DNA of 64,000 nt, from NCBI GenBank assembly GCA_031393505.1, contig JANMVX010000169.1, positions 1 to 64,000 of the forward strand, in the 5' to 3' direction. The notes beneath the pieces are model-generated. The model was not told where the DNA came from and ran no database searches. It was given only the letters and a program-made list of their open reading frames with translations. Positions 17,032-25,887 of this stretch are shown here, one piece after another. Within the stretch, counting starts at the first letter, position 1. Every line of letters begins with the position of its first letter. The DNA is from JANYHF01 sp031393505 (GTDB lineage: Bacteria; Pseudomonadota; Alphaproteobacteria; Rhizobiales; Hyphomicrobiaceae). The position numbers were made by a program, and so were the translations under genes.

Positions 17032-17781
17032 TTGACCGATCTGACGCACGATTTTCCGCAGTTTTTCATCACCACGCCGCAGGCCTGCCCCTACATACCG
17101 GGGCGACATGAGCGCAAGGTGTTCACGCATCTGACGCCGGACAAGCCGTTCTCGGCGGTTGACCACCTGCTGCGCACCGGCTTCCGGCGCAGCCAGAACA
17201 TCGCCTACACGCCGCACTGCGAAGGCTGCAACGCCTGCGTGTCGGTGCGCGTGCTGGTGGACAAATTCGAGCCCGGCCGCAGCTTTCGCCGGACGATCGA
17301 GCAGAACAGCGACATTGTCGCGCGCCGCATGCCGGCTAAGGCGACCGCCGATCAATACGCCCTGTTCCGCGACTATGTGACGTCGCGCCACGCCGAGGGC
17401 GGCATGTCCGAAATGTCTTTTGGTGACTACAGCCTGATGGTGCAGGAGAGCCAGCTGGGCACCACCATAACCGAGTACCGGAGCCGATTGCCGGGAAGCC
17501 TGCCCGGCGAAGCCGCCAAGGGTCCGCTGCTGGCCGCCGCCCTCTGCGACCGTCTGAGCGACGGCATTTCCATGGTTTACAGCTACTATGACACCGAACA
17601 GGCCGCACGCGGCCTCGGCACTTTTCTCATCCTCGAACAGATTGCCGAGGCGCGCCGGCTTGGGCTGTCGTACGTCTACCTCGGCTACTGGATTCAGGGG
17701 TCGCCCAAAATGAGCTACAAAATCCGGTTCCAGCCACAGGAGCGGCTGACCAACATGGGTTGGATACGGGTTTCACCTTAG
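17032..17781 (+). CDS. bpt: Aspartate/glutamate leucyltransferase
   Basis: 249 residues from a TTG at 17032 (MTDLTHDFPQFFIT), or 254 from a TTG at 17017. Bpt transfers Leu from Leu-tRNA to N-terminal Asp or Glu of proteins, marking them for ClpAP/ClpS degradation in the N-end rule pathway. Diagnostic segments: CPYIPGRHERKVFTHL, LLRTGFRRSQNIAYTPHC, CNACVSVRV, SYYDTEQAARGLGTFLILEQ and YVYLGYWIQGSPKMSYK. The Cys cluster (C-x2-C) is intact and the length is normal. It is divergent from the ECF sigma gene. Confidence 0.93.
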   Translation: MTDLTHDFPQFFITTPQACPYIPGRHERKVFTHLTPDKPFSAVDHLLRTGFRRSQNIAYTPHCEGCNACVSVRVLVDKFEPGRSFRRTIEQNSDIVARRMPAKATADQYALFRDYVTSRHAEGGMSEMSFGDYSLMVQESQLGTTITEYRSRLPGSLPGEAAKGPLLAAALCDRLSDGISMVYSYYDTEQAARGLGTFLILEQIAEARRLGLSYVYLGYWIQGSPKMSYKIRFQPQERLTNMGWIRVSP

Positions 17782-18009
17782 TGTACGCTGGAGTAATTCG
17801 GGCCTCTGAGCGTGCTATGGCGCCGCAAGGCTTGGGAAATAAAGTATTCGCCCAAATTTGGCCGCTTACGAAAGCGTAAACCGCGCGACATAGTTCCGCG
17901 ACACTGTTAGTCCAGTACACGGTACAGACGCGCCGCAGGATGCCTGATCGCCATGGTGGCGAAAGGGCTGCCAAGCTGGGCGCTCCATGTCTTTCGAGAA
18001 GGGCCTACC

Positions 18010-18843
18010 ATGACCATGATCCGTTACGCCTTGGCTCTGTCGGCGGCCGTCGCCGTCGGCAGCCTTGCGCTCGCCGCCAATCCCGCCGCCGCCGCAACCG
18101 CGATGGCTGACTGCAACAAACAGTGGAACGACAGCAAAGCCGCCAACAAGACCAACGGCGCGACCTACCAGGACTTTTTGAAGGGCTGCCTGAAGGCCGC
18201 CCCGGCCGCCGACGCCAAAGCGACAGATGCGAAGGCCGTCGACAAGACTGCCGCTGACAAAGCTGCCGCCGACACCAAAGCCGCCGAGATGAAGGCCAAG
18301 GACGCCAAGGCGAAAACTGACGCCGCCGCCAAGGCCAAGGCCGACACCGCTGCAAAGGCCACGCCGGCCGCGACCGACACGAAAGCGAAACCCGCTGTGG
18401 TTGCGACCGACGCCAAGGCCGTCGATCCGGAGGCTGCGGCCAAGAAGGATTGCGGCAAGCAGTGGAAGGCGATCAAGGACGCCGGCACCGAAGGTACGCA
18501 GAAGAAGAAGGATTTTGTCGCCGCCTGCTTGACCAAGGCCGGCATTGTCATGACGCCCAAGGCTGACACTAAGGCCATGGACGCCAAGGCTACCGACGCC
18601 AAGATGGCCGATGAGCCGACGCCGCCCGAGCCGACCGTTGCCGCCGCGACGCCTGCCAAGGCCACCACGACCGACGCCACCGCCAAACCTCGCACCGCCG
18701 GCCAGTTGGCCATGGACAAGCGCATCAAGGAATGCGGCGTACTGTGGCAGAAGTCGAAGGGCGCCGACGGCCTAGTCAACGGCCTGAAGTGGCCGCAATA
18801 CTGGAGCCAGTGCAACACCAAGATGAAGGCCGCCGGCGGTTGA
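18010..18843 (+). CDS. Secreted Ala/Lys-rich protein with three Cys-Trp-Cys repeats
   Basis: 277 residues. Signal peptide over residues 1-29 (LALSAAVAVGSLALAANPAAAA). Three modules share the layout C-x3-W then Cys after about 20 residues: C35/W39/C60, C148/W152/C173 and C242/W246/C268. They are joined by long low-complexity linkers of Ala, Lys, Asp and Thr (AKATDAKAVDKTAADKAAAD style), later Pro/Ala. Each module probably forms a small disulphide-closed helical hairpin. PsiF-type repeats are comparable in size, but I do not assign the family. A strong terminator follows, so it is monocistronic. Function unknown; an envelope or periplasmic role is inferred from the signal peptide. Confidence 0.78.
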   Translation: MTMIRYALALSAAVAVGSLALAANPAAAATAMADCNKQWNDSKAANKTNGATYQDFLKGCLKAAPAADAKATDAKAVDKTAADKAAADTKAAEMKAKDAKAKTDAAAKAKADTAAKATPAATDTKAKPAVVATDAKAVDPEAAAKKDCGKQWKAIKDAGTEGTQKKKDFVAACLTKAGIVMTPKADTKAMDAKATDAKMADEPTPPEPTVAAATPAKATTTDATAKPRTAGQLAMDKRIKECGVLWQKSKGADGLVNGLKWPQYWSQCNTKMKAAGG

Positions 18844-18876
18844 GTTGGGCGCCCATCGTTGACTGAAATACGCCAG

Positions 18877-18910
18877 CCGCCCGCGACCCAGGTCGCGGGC
18901 GGTTTTGTTT
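18877..18910 (+). terminator. Rho-independent terminator
   Basis: 12-bp nearly perfect GC stem (18877-18888 with 18891-18902) followed by GTTTTGTTTT. It terminates the secreted Cys-Trp repeat protein gene 35 bp earlier. Confidence 0.85.
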
Positions 18911-19127
18911 TCTCCTCTCCCCAGCCACTGGCGGGGGAGAGGATGTCGCCCGAGCGCGAAACGCGAGGACTCAGCGACAGGAGAGGGGCAGCCGCTTGCT
19001 CCGTACTGGTGGCGACAGGCGTGCGGCGCAAGTTGCTGCCCCTCACCGACCGCGTGGCTCTTGCGCTGAAACGCGCTGCGAGACGCGGTCTCCTCTCCCC
19101 TCGCCAAGAAAAAGGCGGGGAGAGAGG
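18911..19127. repeat. Family A composite repeat, copy 1
   Basis: About 217 bp with outer CTCTCCCC/GGGGAGAG hairpins, the block GGATGTCGCCCGAGCGCGAA and the block GAGGGGCAGCCGCTTGCTCC. The same blocks recur at 21298-21498, 33808-33969 and 50988-51212. It lies in the 438-bp gap between two secreted-protein genes and holds no gene. Confidence 0.8.
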
Positions 19128-19281
19128 AAAAGCCAGACCGGTGCCGCCAGGACACAGCTGGGGCCGATTTGCAGGTTCTGCCGCAACTTCATCCACGAAT
19201 TGCTCCAATTGTCCGTTCCATAGCCTTGGTCCTGGGCCTAGTCTGAGGCTGGATCGTGCAGACGAGGGTGATTCTCGCGCC

Positions 19282-19791
19282 ATGACATCGAACGCTGCGG
19301 TTTCGATTGGACGGATGGGCTTGCTGGCTGCGGCGCTGGCGTTGGCCGGCTGCGCGGTTCAACCGTCGGCGGCGGTTGCGCCCACCACCACCTTCACCAA
19401 TTCCGCGGCCGACCCGCAAGTGGTGCAGCAAATCATGGCTGACAGCGGTTTCCTGCAGAAAAACCGCCTTCCCAAGCGGCCCGCCGCCGGCAACGAGCCG
19501 AAAAATGACGCGACCTGTCCCGAGGACAAAGTGAAGGACCGGGCCGGGAAAAAGATGGTGCTGCCGGCCGATCTGATGACCACGCTGGTCATGCACGACG
19601 CCAAGCCGTGGGCTTATGTGCGCTACGATGTCGATACCGACGGCACGCCGCTGAACATCAAGATCGAGGCCTCGTCGGGCCTGAAATCCTTCGACCGGGC
19701 GGCGATTGAAACCGTGACGAACTGGCGCTTCGATCTGTCGGGCGGCCTAAAAGACGCGCACGGCTGCGTGTCGGAAGTGTCGATTACGTGA
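19282..19791 (+). CDS. TonB C-terminal-domain lipoprotein
   Basis: 169 residues from the ATG at 19282. N-terminal lipoprotein signal with lipobox LAGC at about residues 20-23. The C-terminal 70 residues form a TonB-like domain: PWAYVRYDVDTDGTPLNIKI, then SGLKSFDRAAIETVTNWRFD. There is no membrane-spanning TonB anchor and no long proline linker, so this is a periplasmic lipoprotein with a TonB fold rather than a canonical TonB. Role in the envelope unknown. An extended upstream frame runs through the family A repeat and is not believed to be translated. Confidence 0.8.
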   Translation: MTSNAAVSIGRMGLLAAALALAGCAVQPSAAVAPTTTFTNSAADPQVVQQIMADSGFLQKNRLPKRPAAGNEPKNDATCPEDKVKDRAGKKMVLPADLMTTLVMHDAKPWAYVRYDVDTDGTPLNIKIEASSGLKSFDRAAIETVTNWRFDLSGGLKDAHGCVSEVSIT

Positions 19792-19837
19792 GAAAATTCC
19801 GACTTCGCGACGTAAATATTGCAAGAAATCGTGAAGT

Positions 19838-19908
19838 CGTGAAGTCGCCAAGTCGCGGTTAGCGCGTCTTTGACCCGATTTGGCGATTTGGCGACTTCAC
19901 GTCTTTTT
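19838..19908. terminator. Bidirectional terminator between convergent genes
   Basis: 19-bp inverted repeat with one mismatch (19838-19856 and 19883-19901; CGTGAAGTCGCCAAGTCGC-type arms), then a T run at 19903-19908. It lies between the stop of the TonB-domain gene and the stop of the DUF1476 gene. Confidence 0.8.
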
Positions 19909-19922
19909 TCGCCGACCCCGGC

Positions 19923-20249
19923 CTACTTCGCTTCCGCCTTCACCTGCGTCGCCGCCGTCACCATGGACTCGGCCAGCTTCGCCGTCAGCTCCGCCGCCGC
20001 AACCGTCACGCCTTTGGCCGACAGGTCCGCCGCCGCTTTACGCAGCACATCGTCGTCGCCCGGCTCGCGAATGTCCTCGATCACAATCGACTTGGCGTAG
20101 GCATCGGCCTCCGCCCCGCTTAATCCGAGCTTGCCCGCAACCCACAGCCCGAACAGCTTGTCGCGCCGCGCATGGGCACGGAACAGCTGCTCCTGGTCGA
20201 GCGCGAACTTCTTCTCAAAACCCTTTTCGCGATCATCGAAAGTCGTCAT
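19923..20249 (-). CDS. DUF1476 protein (zeta-type F1Fo-ATPase inhibitor)
   Basis: 108 residues, all helical and charged, starting MTTFDDREKGFEKKFALDQE, with FRAHARRDKLFGLWVAGKLG and DIREPGDDDVLRK. This is the alphaproteobacterial DUF1476 family. In Paracoccus the homologue is the zeta subunit, whose N-terminal segment blocks reverse ATP hydrolysis by F1. In several rhizobial genomes it lies beside purC, as here (divergent, 233 bp apart). Family assignment is strong; the inhibitor role is from relatives. Confidence 0.92.
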   Translation of the reverse strand: MTTFDDREKGFEKKFALDQEQLFRAHARRDKLFGLWVAGKLGLSGAEADAYAKSIVIEDIREPGDDDVLRKAAADLSAKGVTVAAAELTAKLAESMVTAATQVKAEAK

Positions 20250-20482
20250 GGCGTCTCCTTTTCGGCCGCATCCAGGGCGGCTGCGCCCGCTGAATCATGG
20301 ACTGGACCCATACCGCGCCGGGGATACCAAATCAACGTCCTTGCCTTGGCCCCAAAAGCCCGCTTAATGACCATGGTGACTTAGGCCGCACTGTGCGCCG
20401 CACCCTGTCCGCCACTGAGTCTGCCCCGAAGGGCGCTGATGAGATTTCGGGCGGACGTCACGACGACAAGGATCCAAACAGC

Positions 20483-21277
20483 ATGAACCGTCGCCGGCTG
20501 GTTTTCGATGGCAAAGGCAAAACCCTTTACGAGGGCCCGGAACCGGGCACGCTGATCCAGCATTTCAAGGACGATTCCACCGCCGCCGACGCTGACGCCG
20601 ATCCCAACAAGACGACCGTCATCGAGGGCAAGGGCGCGCTCAACAATCGGATCACGGAATATCTGTTCCAGCGTCTGGGCGATATCGGCGTGCCCACGCA
20701 CTTCATCCGCCGCGTCAACATGCGCGAGCAGCTGATCCGCGAAGTCGAACCGATCCCGCTTGAGGTCGTTGTTCGCAATGTCGCCGCCGGCGAATTCGCC
20801 AAACGCCTCGGCCTGACCGAAGGCATGCAGCTGCCGCGCTCGATTGTGGAATTTCACTTCAAGAGCGAGCCGCTGAACAATCCTCTGGTCACGGAAGAAC
20901 ACATCACGGCGTTCGGCTGGGCCGCCCCGCCCGAGATCGACGAGCTTTTGGCCCTGTCTTTGCGCATCAACGATTTCATGTCCGGCTTGTTCCTGGGCAT
21001 CGGCATCAAACTGGTCGAGTTCCGCATCGAGTTCGGTCGCCTGTGGGAAAACGATATGATGCGGATTGTCCTGGCCGATGAGATCAGCCCGGACAATTGC
21101 CGCCTGTGGGATGCCAAGACAGGCGAACCGCTGGACAAGGACATGGTCGCTGGCAATGCGGGATCGCTGGTGGAAGCCTATCAGGAAGTGGCCCGCCGGC
21201 TGGGCGTACTGACTGAGGCGCCGAAGGCGAAAACGCGCGGGCCGGTGCTGGTGACGAACAACGATAAGCCGAACTGA
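20483..21277 (+). CDS. purC: Phosphoribosylaminoimidazole-succinocarboxamide synthase
   Basis: 264 residues from the ATG at 20483. It ligates aspartate to CAIR with ATP in purine synthesis. Landmarks: RRLVFDGKGKTLYEGPEPGT, IQHFKDDSTA, NNRITEYLFQRLGDIGVPTH, FIRRVNMREQLIREVE, PLEVVVRNVAAG, LPRSIVEFHFK and RLWENDMMRIVLADEISPD. Length and order match the alphaproteobacterial PurC form. The usual partners purS/purQ/purL are not adjacent in this window. A long in-frame upstream extension is ignored because it lacks family similarity. Confidence 0.97.
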   Translation: MNRRRLVFDGKGKTLYEGPEPGTLIQHFKDDSTAADADADPNKTTVIEGKGALNNRITEYLFQRLGDIGVPTHFIRRVNMREQLIREVEPIPLEVVVRNVAAGEFAKRLGLTEGMQLPRSIVEFHFKSEPLNNPLVTEEHITAFGWAAPPEIDELLALSLRINDFMSGLFLGIGIKLVEFRIEFGRLWENDMMRIVLADEISPDNCRLWDAKTGEPLDKDMVAGNAGSLVEAYQEVARRLGVLTEAPKAKTRGPVLVTNNDKPN

Positions 21278-21297
21278 GCCTTGCTTAGCGCGAAGCG

Positions 21298-21498
21298 CAC
21301 TTCTCCTCTCCCCCGCCTCTTCGCGGGGGAGAGGATGTCGCCCGAGGCGAAGCCGAGGACTCAGCGACGGGTGAGGGGCAGCCGCTTGCTCCGTTCGCGT
21401 TGCAACAGGTGCAAACCCAACGTGCCGTCGCGTTGCTGCCCCTCATCCGGCCCTTCGGGCCACCTTCTCCCCCGCCAAAGGCGAGGGAGAAGGAAAGT
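21298..21498. repeat. Family A composite repeat, copy 2
   Basis: About 200 bp between purC and the next gene, with outer CTCTCCCCC...GGGGGAGAG hairpin, GGATGTCGCCCGAGGCGAAG, GGGGCAGCCGCTTGCTCC and a terminal CTCCCCCGCC...GGCGAGGGAG hairpin. Same block order as the copies near 18.9, 33.8 and 51 kb. Confidence 0.8.
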
Positions 21499-21515
21499 TA
21501 AATCGGAGCATCCAC

Positions 21516-22502
21516 ATGAAACCCGTCCGTTGGGGCATTCTGAGCCCGGCAAAAATCGGCATGGAAAAAGTCATTCCGGCCATGCTCAAGAGCCAAGAGC
21601 TGGAGGTCTACGCCCTTGCCTCGCGCGATCTTTCCCGCGCCCAGGCCGCCTGCAAACAGCTTGGTATTCCAAAGGCCTACGGCTCCTACGAGGAGATGCT
21701 CGCCGATCCGTCCATCGAGGCCGTCTACAATCCGACCCCGAACCATCTTCATGTGCCGCTGACACTGCAGGCCGTCGCCGCCGGCAAGCATGTCCTTTGC
21801 GAAAAGCCCATTGCCCTTACGGCCAAGGAAGCCGAGCAGCTGCGCGGGCTGCCAAAAAACATCCTGGTCGGCGAGGCTTTCATGGTGCGCCACCACCCGC
21901 AATGGAAAATGGCGCGCGACCTGGTGAAATCCGGCGCGCTCGGGCGCGTGCACGCCATCCAGGTGCTGTTTGCCTACCACCTCACCGATCCCACCAACGT
22001 GCGCAACCAGGCCGATATCGGCGGCGGCGGCATGCTGGACATCGGCTGCTATCCGATCACGGGCGCGCGCTTCGTGTTCGACGCCGAGCCGCGCCGCGTG
22101 GTCGCCCTGATCGACCGCGATCCCACCATGAAGGTGGATCGGCTCGCCAGCGGCATCGCCGATTTCGGCAATGGCCGGCAGCTCTCCTTCACCTGCGGCA
22201 CGCAGAGTATGAATTTCCAGCGTGTGCAGATCGTCGGCACGACCGGCCGCTTCGAGATCGACATTCCGTTCAACGCCCCGCCCGACACGCCCACGGTGGT
22301 GCGCCTGCACCAGGCCGGCAAGGCGGAAGAGACCATCAGCTTCCCGGTGCTCGATCAGTACACCCTGCAAGCCGAGGCTTTTGGCCGCGCCATTCGTGGC
22401 GTCGAGCCGTTGGTCGGCGATGTCGCGAGCGCGATTCAGAACATGAAGATCATCGACGCGTTCTTCCGCTCCGAGACCAGCGGCAAGTGGGAAACAGTTT
22501 AG
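21516..22502 (+). CDS. Gfo/Idh/MocA-family oxidoreductase
   Basis: 328 residues from the ATG at 21516. Rossmann start VRWGILSPAKIGMEKVIPAM, the hallmark GKHVLCEKPIALTAKEAEQL, the catalytic-domain segment GEAFMVRHHPQWKMARDLV and GGGMLDIGCYPITGARFVF. It belongs to the same superfamily as the gene at 13419 but is clearly divergent; D-xylose/glucose-fructose dehydrogenase-like subgroup (GCYP motif). A stand-alone gene following a family A repeat. Substrate unknown. Confidence 0.9.
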   Translation: MKPVRWGILSPAKIGMEKVIPAMLKSQELEVYALASRDLSRAQAACKQLGIPKAYGSYEEMLADPSIEAVYNPTPNHLHVPLTLQAVAAGKHVLCEKPIALTAKEAEQLRGLPKNILVGEAFMVRHHPQWKMARDLVKSGALGRVHAIQVLFAYHLTDPTNVRNQADIGGGGMLDIGCYPITGARFVFDAEPRRVVALIDRDPTMKVDRLASGIADFGNGRQLSFTCGTQSMNFQRVQIVGTTGRFEIDIPFNAPPDTPTVVRLHQAGKAEETISFPVLDQYTLQAEAFGRAIRGVEPLVGDVASAIQNMKIIDAFFRSETSGKWETV

Positions 22503-22705
22503 GATACTTGTAAAGACACTGGCCGGGCGTTCGTTGACGATGCCGCTTGCATATTGACTAGGTGCGTGGGTTCTGTGGCGCGGTTCTCAAAGCGGCAAGA
22601 GCAGTATTGGCCACGGCAGGTTCGGCAATGTGGCTATGTCGAGCCACCCAGCGCCTTGATTAACTTTGCTCAATTCGAATTCATGAGGATCTGCCAGTGC
22701 TATCC

Positions 22706-23539
22706 ATGAACCAGTCTCGATTGCCAGTTTCGCTGCACCTCAAGTCGCTGCTGACCGGCACGCGTTTGGAAGGCTTGGCGATGCGTTTGCGCTGGCTGCT
22801 GACGCTGCCGCAGCGCGTCAAGCACCCCGAACTATGGGACACATTTCTCGAAGAGGACCGGCTCAAGACAATTCTGAAAAAGGAGCTGCAACCCGATGCC
22901 TGCGGCGTCGATGTCGGCGGCCACCTTGGATCCTTTGTTGTTTTGCTGAAGGCGATAGCGCCGCAGGGGCGGCACGCGGTGATCGAGGCGTCCCCGGGCA
23001 AGAGCGCGTGGCTCAAGCGCAAATTTCCCGAAGTCGAGGTGCACGGCGTGGCGGTCTCGGATAAGGCCGGCACCGCGCAATTCAATGAAGATCGTGAGAG
23101 ACCGGGCTTCAGCAGCCTTGTCGACTCTTCTACCGGAGCCGACACGTATGAAGTTACAACAAGTCGGCTCGACGACCTGCTGACCTCAATGCCGCGGATC
23201 GATATCATCAAACTGGATATCGAGGGACATGAGTTGCCGGCCCTGCGCGGCGCTGCTGAAACAATCAAGGCGCACCGGCCAATCCTGATTTTCGAGTGCG
23301 GCAGCGAGTATCATTTCAATGCTGCCGGGCAGGACCGGCATGGCATTTTCGATTTCTTGACGCAGACCTTTGGTTACAAAGTTTTCACGTTTGTCGATTT
23401 TCTGTACTGCAAAGGCGAACTCACACGTGACGAATTCCGCAAATGCGGCTCGTATCCATTTCGCGCCTTCAACTTCATTGCCATGCCGCCGGAAACGCAA
23501 ACGGCAGAACCACCCGCTCGACCAGCGGCCGCACCATGA
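22706..23539 (+). CDS. FkbM-family methyltransferase
   Basis: 277 residues from the ATG at 22706 (GTG at 22697 possible). SAM-dependent methyltransferase of the FkbM type: the SAM-binding motif GVDVGGHLGSFVVLLKA, acidic EASPGKSAWLKR, the family signature IDIIKLDIEGHELPALRGA and ILIFECGSE. It probably methylates a sugar or polysaccharide. The C-terminal tail, Pro/Ala-rich, overlaps the end of the convergent glycosyltransferase by 65 bp. Co-location with that enzyme suggests glycan modification. Confidence 0.9.
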   Translation: MNQSRLPVSLHLKSLLTGTRLEGLAMRLRWLLTLPQRVKHPELWDTFLEEDRLKTILKKELQPDACGVDVGGHLGSFVVLLKAIAPQGRHAVIEASPGKSAWLKRKFPEVEVHGVAVSDKAGTAQFNEDRERPGFSSLVDSSTGADTYEVTTSRLDDLLTSMPRIDIIKLDIEGHELPALRGAAETIKAHRPILIFECGSEYHFNAAGQDRHGIFDFLTQTFGYKVFTFVDFLYCKGELTRDEFRKCGSYPFRAFNFIAMPPETQTAEPPARPAAAP

Positions 23540-24431
23540 GCCGATAGGCGATTTTGCGGGCGTAGAAACTGGGGGGGCCCAGTTCGCGCTTCAGTTCGCT
23601 CTGCCATTGGCGCAGCGTGCGTTTGACTTCCTCGACTTCGGCGTCGCGCTCGGCTTGCGGGATGTCCTGCGAGCGGGTCAATGAGCGGTCGCTCATGCGG
23701 TACTTGCAGGCTGGACGGTCGATGAAATGGGCGCCGAAGCGGCGCACGGCGTGCCCGAAGAAGCGCAGATCCTCCGTTAAGCGGATGTCTTCCGGGAACC
23801 CACCCAGGCGCTCGACCAGGCTGCTTCGGATCAGGCAGCAGCCGCAGAAGAAGAGCGGATGGCCGAACAGGGCGTGCTCGGTATAGAGCCACTGGGTGAA
23901 ACCGGGCAGGCCCAGCGCTTCGCCCAGCTTGCAGTAAACCCGCACCATGCGCTCGGTGTTGCCGAAATAGGTCTGCTCATTGCGCAGATGAGTCTCTTGC
24001 CGCGCCCGCTTTACCGGGTCGTCGGAAAGTCGCGAGAACGCAGCGAGCGTGCCGAACACCACGCCGCGGTCCGGGCGCGCCTCGAAGGCGGCCTTGGCGT
24101 CGGCATAGTAGCCTTCGGGCGCCAGATCGTCGTCGTCTAGGAAGTGGACGTAGGTGCCTGAACGGCCCATCGCCTTGGCTTGGCCGAAACCGTAGTTGCG
24201 CACCGGCGCCGGGCCGCCACGCGAACGGTTGGGATTGCGAATGTAGTGAATGCTGGGATCGCCGATGCCGGCAACGGCCGCTTCGGCTGAACCATCTGGG
24301 CAGTCGTCGACCACGACCAGCGTCTTTGTGGCACCCTGTTGGGCCAGCGAGCTTTTGATGGCTTCGACCAGAAACTCAGGTCGCCGATAGGTCGGGATGA
24401 CGACCAGGAAATCATAAGGTTCGCCGGCCAT
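23475..24431 (-). CDS. Glycosyltransferase family 2
   Basis: 318 residues, GT-A fold inverting glycosyltransferase. The N terminus VVIPTYRRPEFLVEAIKSSL and VVVDDCPDGS bind the nucleotide sugar; HFLDDDDLAPEGYY is the metal-binding DxD site; GCCLIRSSLVERLGGFPEDI with LTEDLRFF is the acceptor-side region with a catalytic-type ED. Probably adds a sugar to a surface glycan. It follows fabI by 10 bp and probably shares its transcript. Its last 65 bp overlap the convergent FkbM gene. Confidence 0.92.
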   Translation of the reverse strand: MAGEPYDFLVVIPTYRRPEFLVEAIKSSLAQQGATKTLVVVDDCPDGSAEAAVAGIGDPSIHYIRNPNRSRGGPAPVRNYGFGQAKAMGRSGTYVHFLDDDDLAPEGYYADAKAAFEARPDRGVVFGTLAAFSRLSDDPVKRARQETHLRNEQTYFGNTERMVRVYCKLGEALGLPGFTQWLYTEHALFGHPLFFCGCCLIRSSLVERLGGFPEDIRLTEDLRFFGHAVRRFGAHFIDRPACKYRMSDRSLTRSQDIPQAERDAEVEEVKRTLRQWQSELKRELGPPSFYARKIAYRLMVRPLVERVVLPFAFPAAWQ

Positions 24432-24441
24432 GGCTGCGAAT

Positions 24442-25266
24442 CTATGCCCCGTCCTTCAGCACCGAAATATCCGGCGCGTCCTCGTTCTTCATGCCCTGCA
24501 CGTGATAGCCAGCGTCCACATGGTGCACCTCGCCGGTGACGCCGCGCGACAGATTTGACAGTAGGTACATGCCCGACGCGCCGACCTCTTCGATGGTGAC
24601 GGTGCGGCGCAGGGCCGAGTTGTATTCGTTCCATTTCAGGATGTAGCGGAAGTCGGCGATGCCGGACGCCGCCAGCGTCTTGATCGGACCGGCGGAAATC
24701 GCATTGACGCGGATGTTCTGTTTGCCGAGATCGGCCGCGAGATAGCGCACCGAAGCCTCCAACCCGGCTTTGGCGACGCCCATGACATTGTAATGCGGCA
24801 TGACTTTTTCGGCGCCGTAGTAGGTGAGCGTCAGCATCGAGCCGCCCGCCGACATGAGTTTTTCGGCCCGCTGCGCCAACGCGGTGAACGAATAGCAGCT
24901 GATCAGCATGGTCTGGACGAAGTTTTTCTCGGACGTGTCGACATAGCGCCCGTCCAGCTCGGCCTTGTCGGAGAAGGCGATGGCGTGGACCAGGAAATCC
25001 AGCTTGCCCCATTTGGCCTTCAACGCGGCGAACACCGCGTCCATGCTGGCGTTGTCGGACACATCGCACGGCAGCACCGTGGTGCAGCCAACTTCGGCCG
25101 CAAGCGGTTCTACGCGTTTCTTCAACGCGTCGCCCTGATACGTGAGCGCCACTTCCGCCCCCTGGTCAGTGCAAGCCTTTGTGATGCCCCAGGCGATCGA
25201 GCGGTTGTTGGCCACGCCCATGATGAGGCCGCGCTTGCCGGCCATTACGTTGCCGCGCTCGGTCAT
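24442..25266 (-). CDS. fabI: Enoyl-[acyl-carrier-protein] reductase (NADH)
   Basis: 274 residues. FabI reduces trans-2-enoyl-ACP in the last step of fatty-acid elongation. It has the divergent SDR cofactor motif GVANNRSIAWGIT, the LVHAIAFSDKAELDGRYVD loop, and the FabI active site Tyr-x6-Lys (YYGAEKVMPHYNVMGVAKAG), with LAADLGKQNIRVNAISAGPI after it. Length is typical. Gene order MarR, fabI, glycosyltransferase on one strand. Whether this is the sole enoyl reductase of the cell cannot be told from the window. Confidence 0.96.
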   Translation of the reverse strand: MTERGNVMAGKRGLIMGVANNRSIAWGITKACTDQGAEVALTYQGDALKKRVEPLAAEVGCTTVLPCDVSDNASMDAVFAALKAKWGKLDFLVHAIAFSDKAELDGRYVDTSEKNFVQTMLISCYSFTALAQRAEKLMSAGGSMLTLTYYGAEKVMPHYNVMGVAKAGLEASVRYLAADLGKQNIRVNAISAGPIKTLAASGIADFRYILKWNEYNSALRRTVTIEEVGASGMYLLSNLSRGVTGEVHHVDAGYHVQGMKNEDAPDISVLKDGA

Positions 25267-25306
25267 GGCGGAGGGTCCCCTGTCCTATTTCGTGTTGGGC
25301 GGGGTC

Positions 25307-25765
25307 TCAGCCCCGTTCTCGTGCCGCCGAGGTTTGCAGCTTGCCAAGCAATTGTGCAAGCCTCTCGGCCTCGCCGGCGGAAAAATGCGAGCCCAGATGC
25401 GTCTCGATGGCGTCGGAATAGACCGGCCACATGCGCTTGCGCAGCTCCCGGCCCTTCTCGGTAATGACCAGGAGGTTGCTGCGGCCGTCCTCGGGCGAGG
25501 GTTGGCGGAGCACCAGTTCCTCGCGCTGCAGACGATCCACGAGTCGGCACAGGTTATATTGCGCCAGCATAATGCGGCTCTGCACCTGGGCCTGCGGCAG
25601 CACGCCGGAGGGCTCGCGGTCGAGCTCATAGAGCACGTCGTACCACTCCAGCGGCGGAAATCCGGCCTTTTTCAAATCCTCTTCGACGCGCGCGAACACC
25701 AGCTGCTCGGCGCGCACCAGGTTGGTCCAGGCCTGGACCGTGTTTTCGGAGATGGTCTCGCTCAT
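25307..25765 (-). CDS. MarR-family transcriptional regulator
   Basis: 152 residues, winged-helix dimer. Segments: AWTNLVRAEQLVFARVEEDL, PPLEWYDVLYELDREP, QSRIMLAQYNLCRLVDRLQR (recognition helix) and the wing ELVLRQPSPEDGRSNLLVIT. The RSNLLVITEKGREL region matches the MarR wing and following helix. It lies 41 bp upstream of fabI on the same strand and divergent from a glutathione S-transferase gene, so it may sense a lipophilic or electrophilic compound and control either neighbour. Confidence 0.92.
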   Translation of the reverse strand: MSETISENTVQAWTNLVRAEQLVFARVEEDLKKAGFPPLEWYDVLYELDREPSGVLPQAQVQSRIMLAQYNLCRLVDRLQREELVLRQPSPEDGRSNLLVITEKGRELRKRMWPVYSDAIETHLGSHFSAGEAERLAQLLGKLQTSAARERG

Positions 25766-25887
25766 GACGAGGACGTTACCCTAGATTGCTTGCAGTTGCA
25801 TTCAAAATCGCCTAAGCCAACGGATCGCGACGGCGTAAACCAGCGCCCGCGCCGCTTCCCCAAGCTATAAACCCGGAGTCCCCCGCC

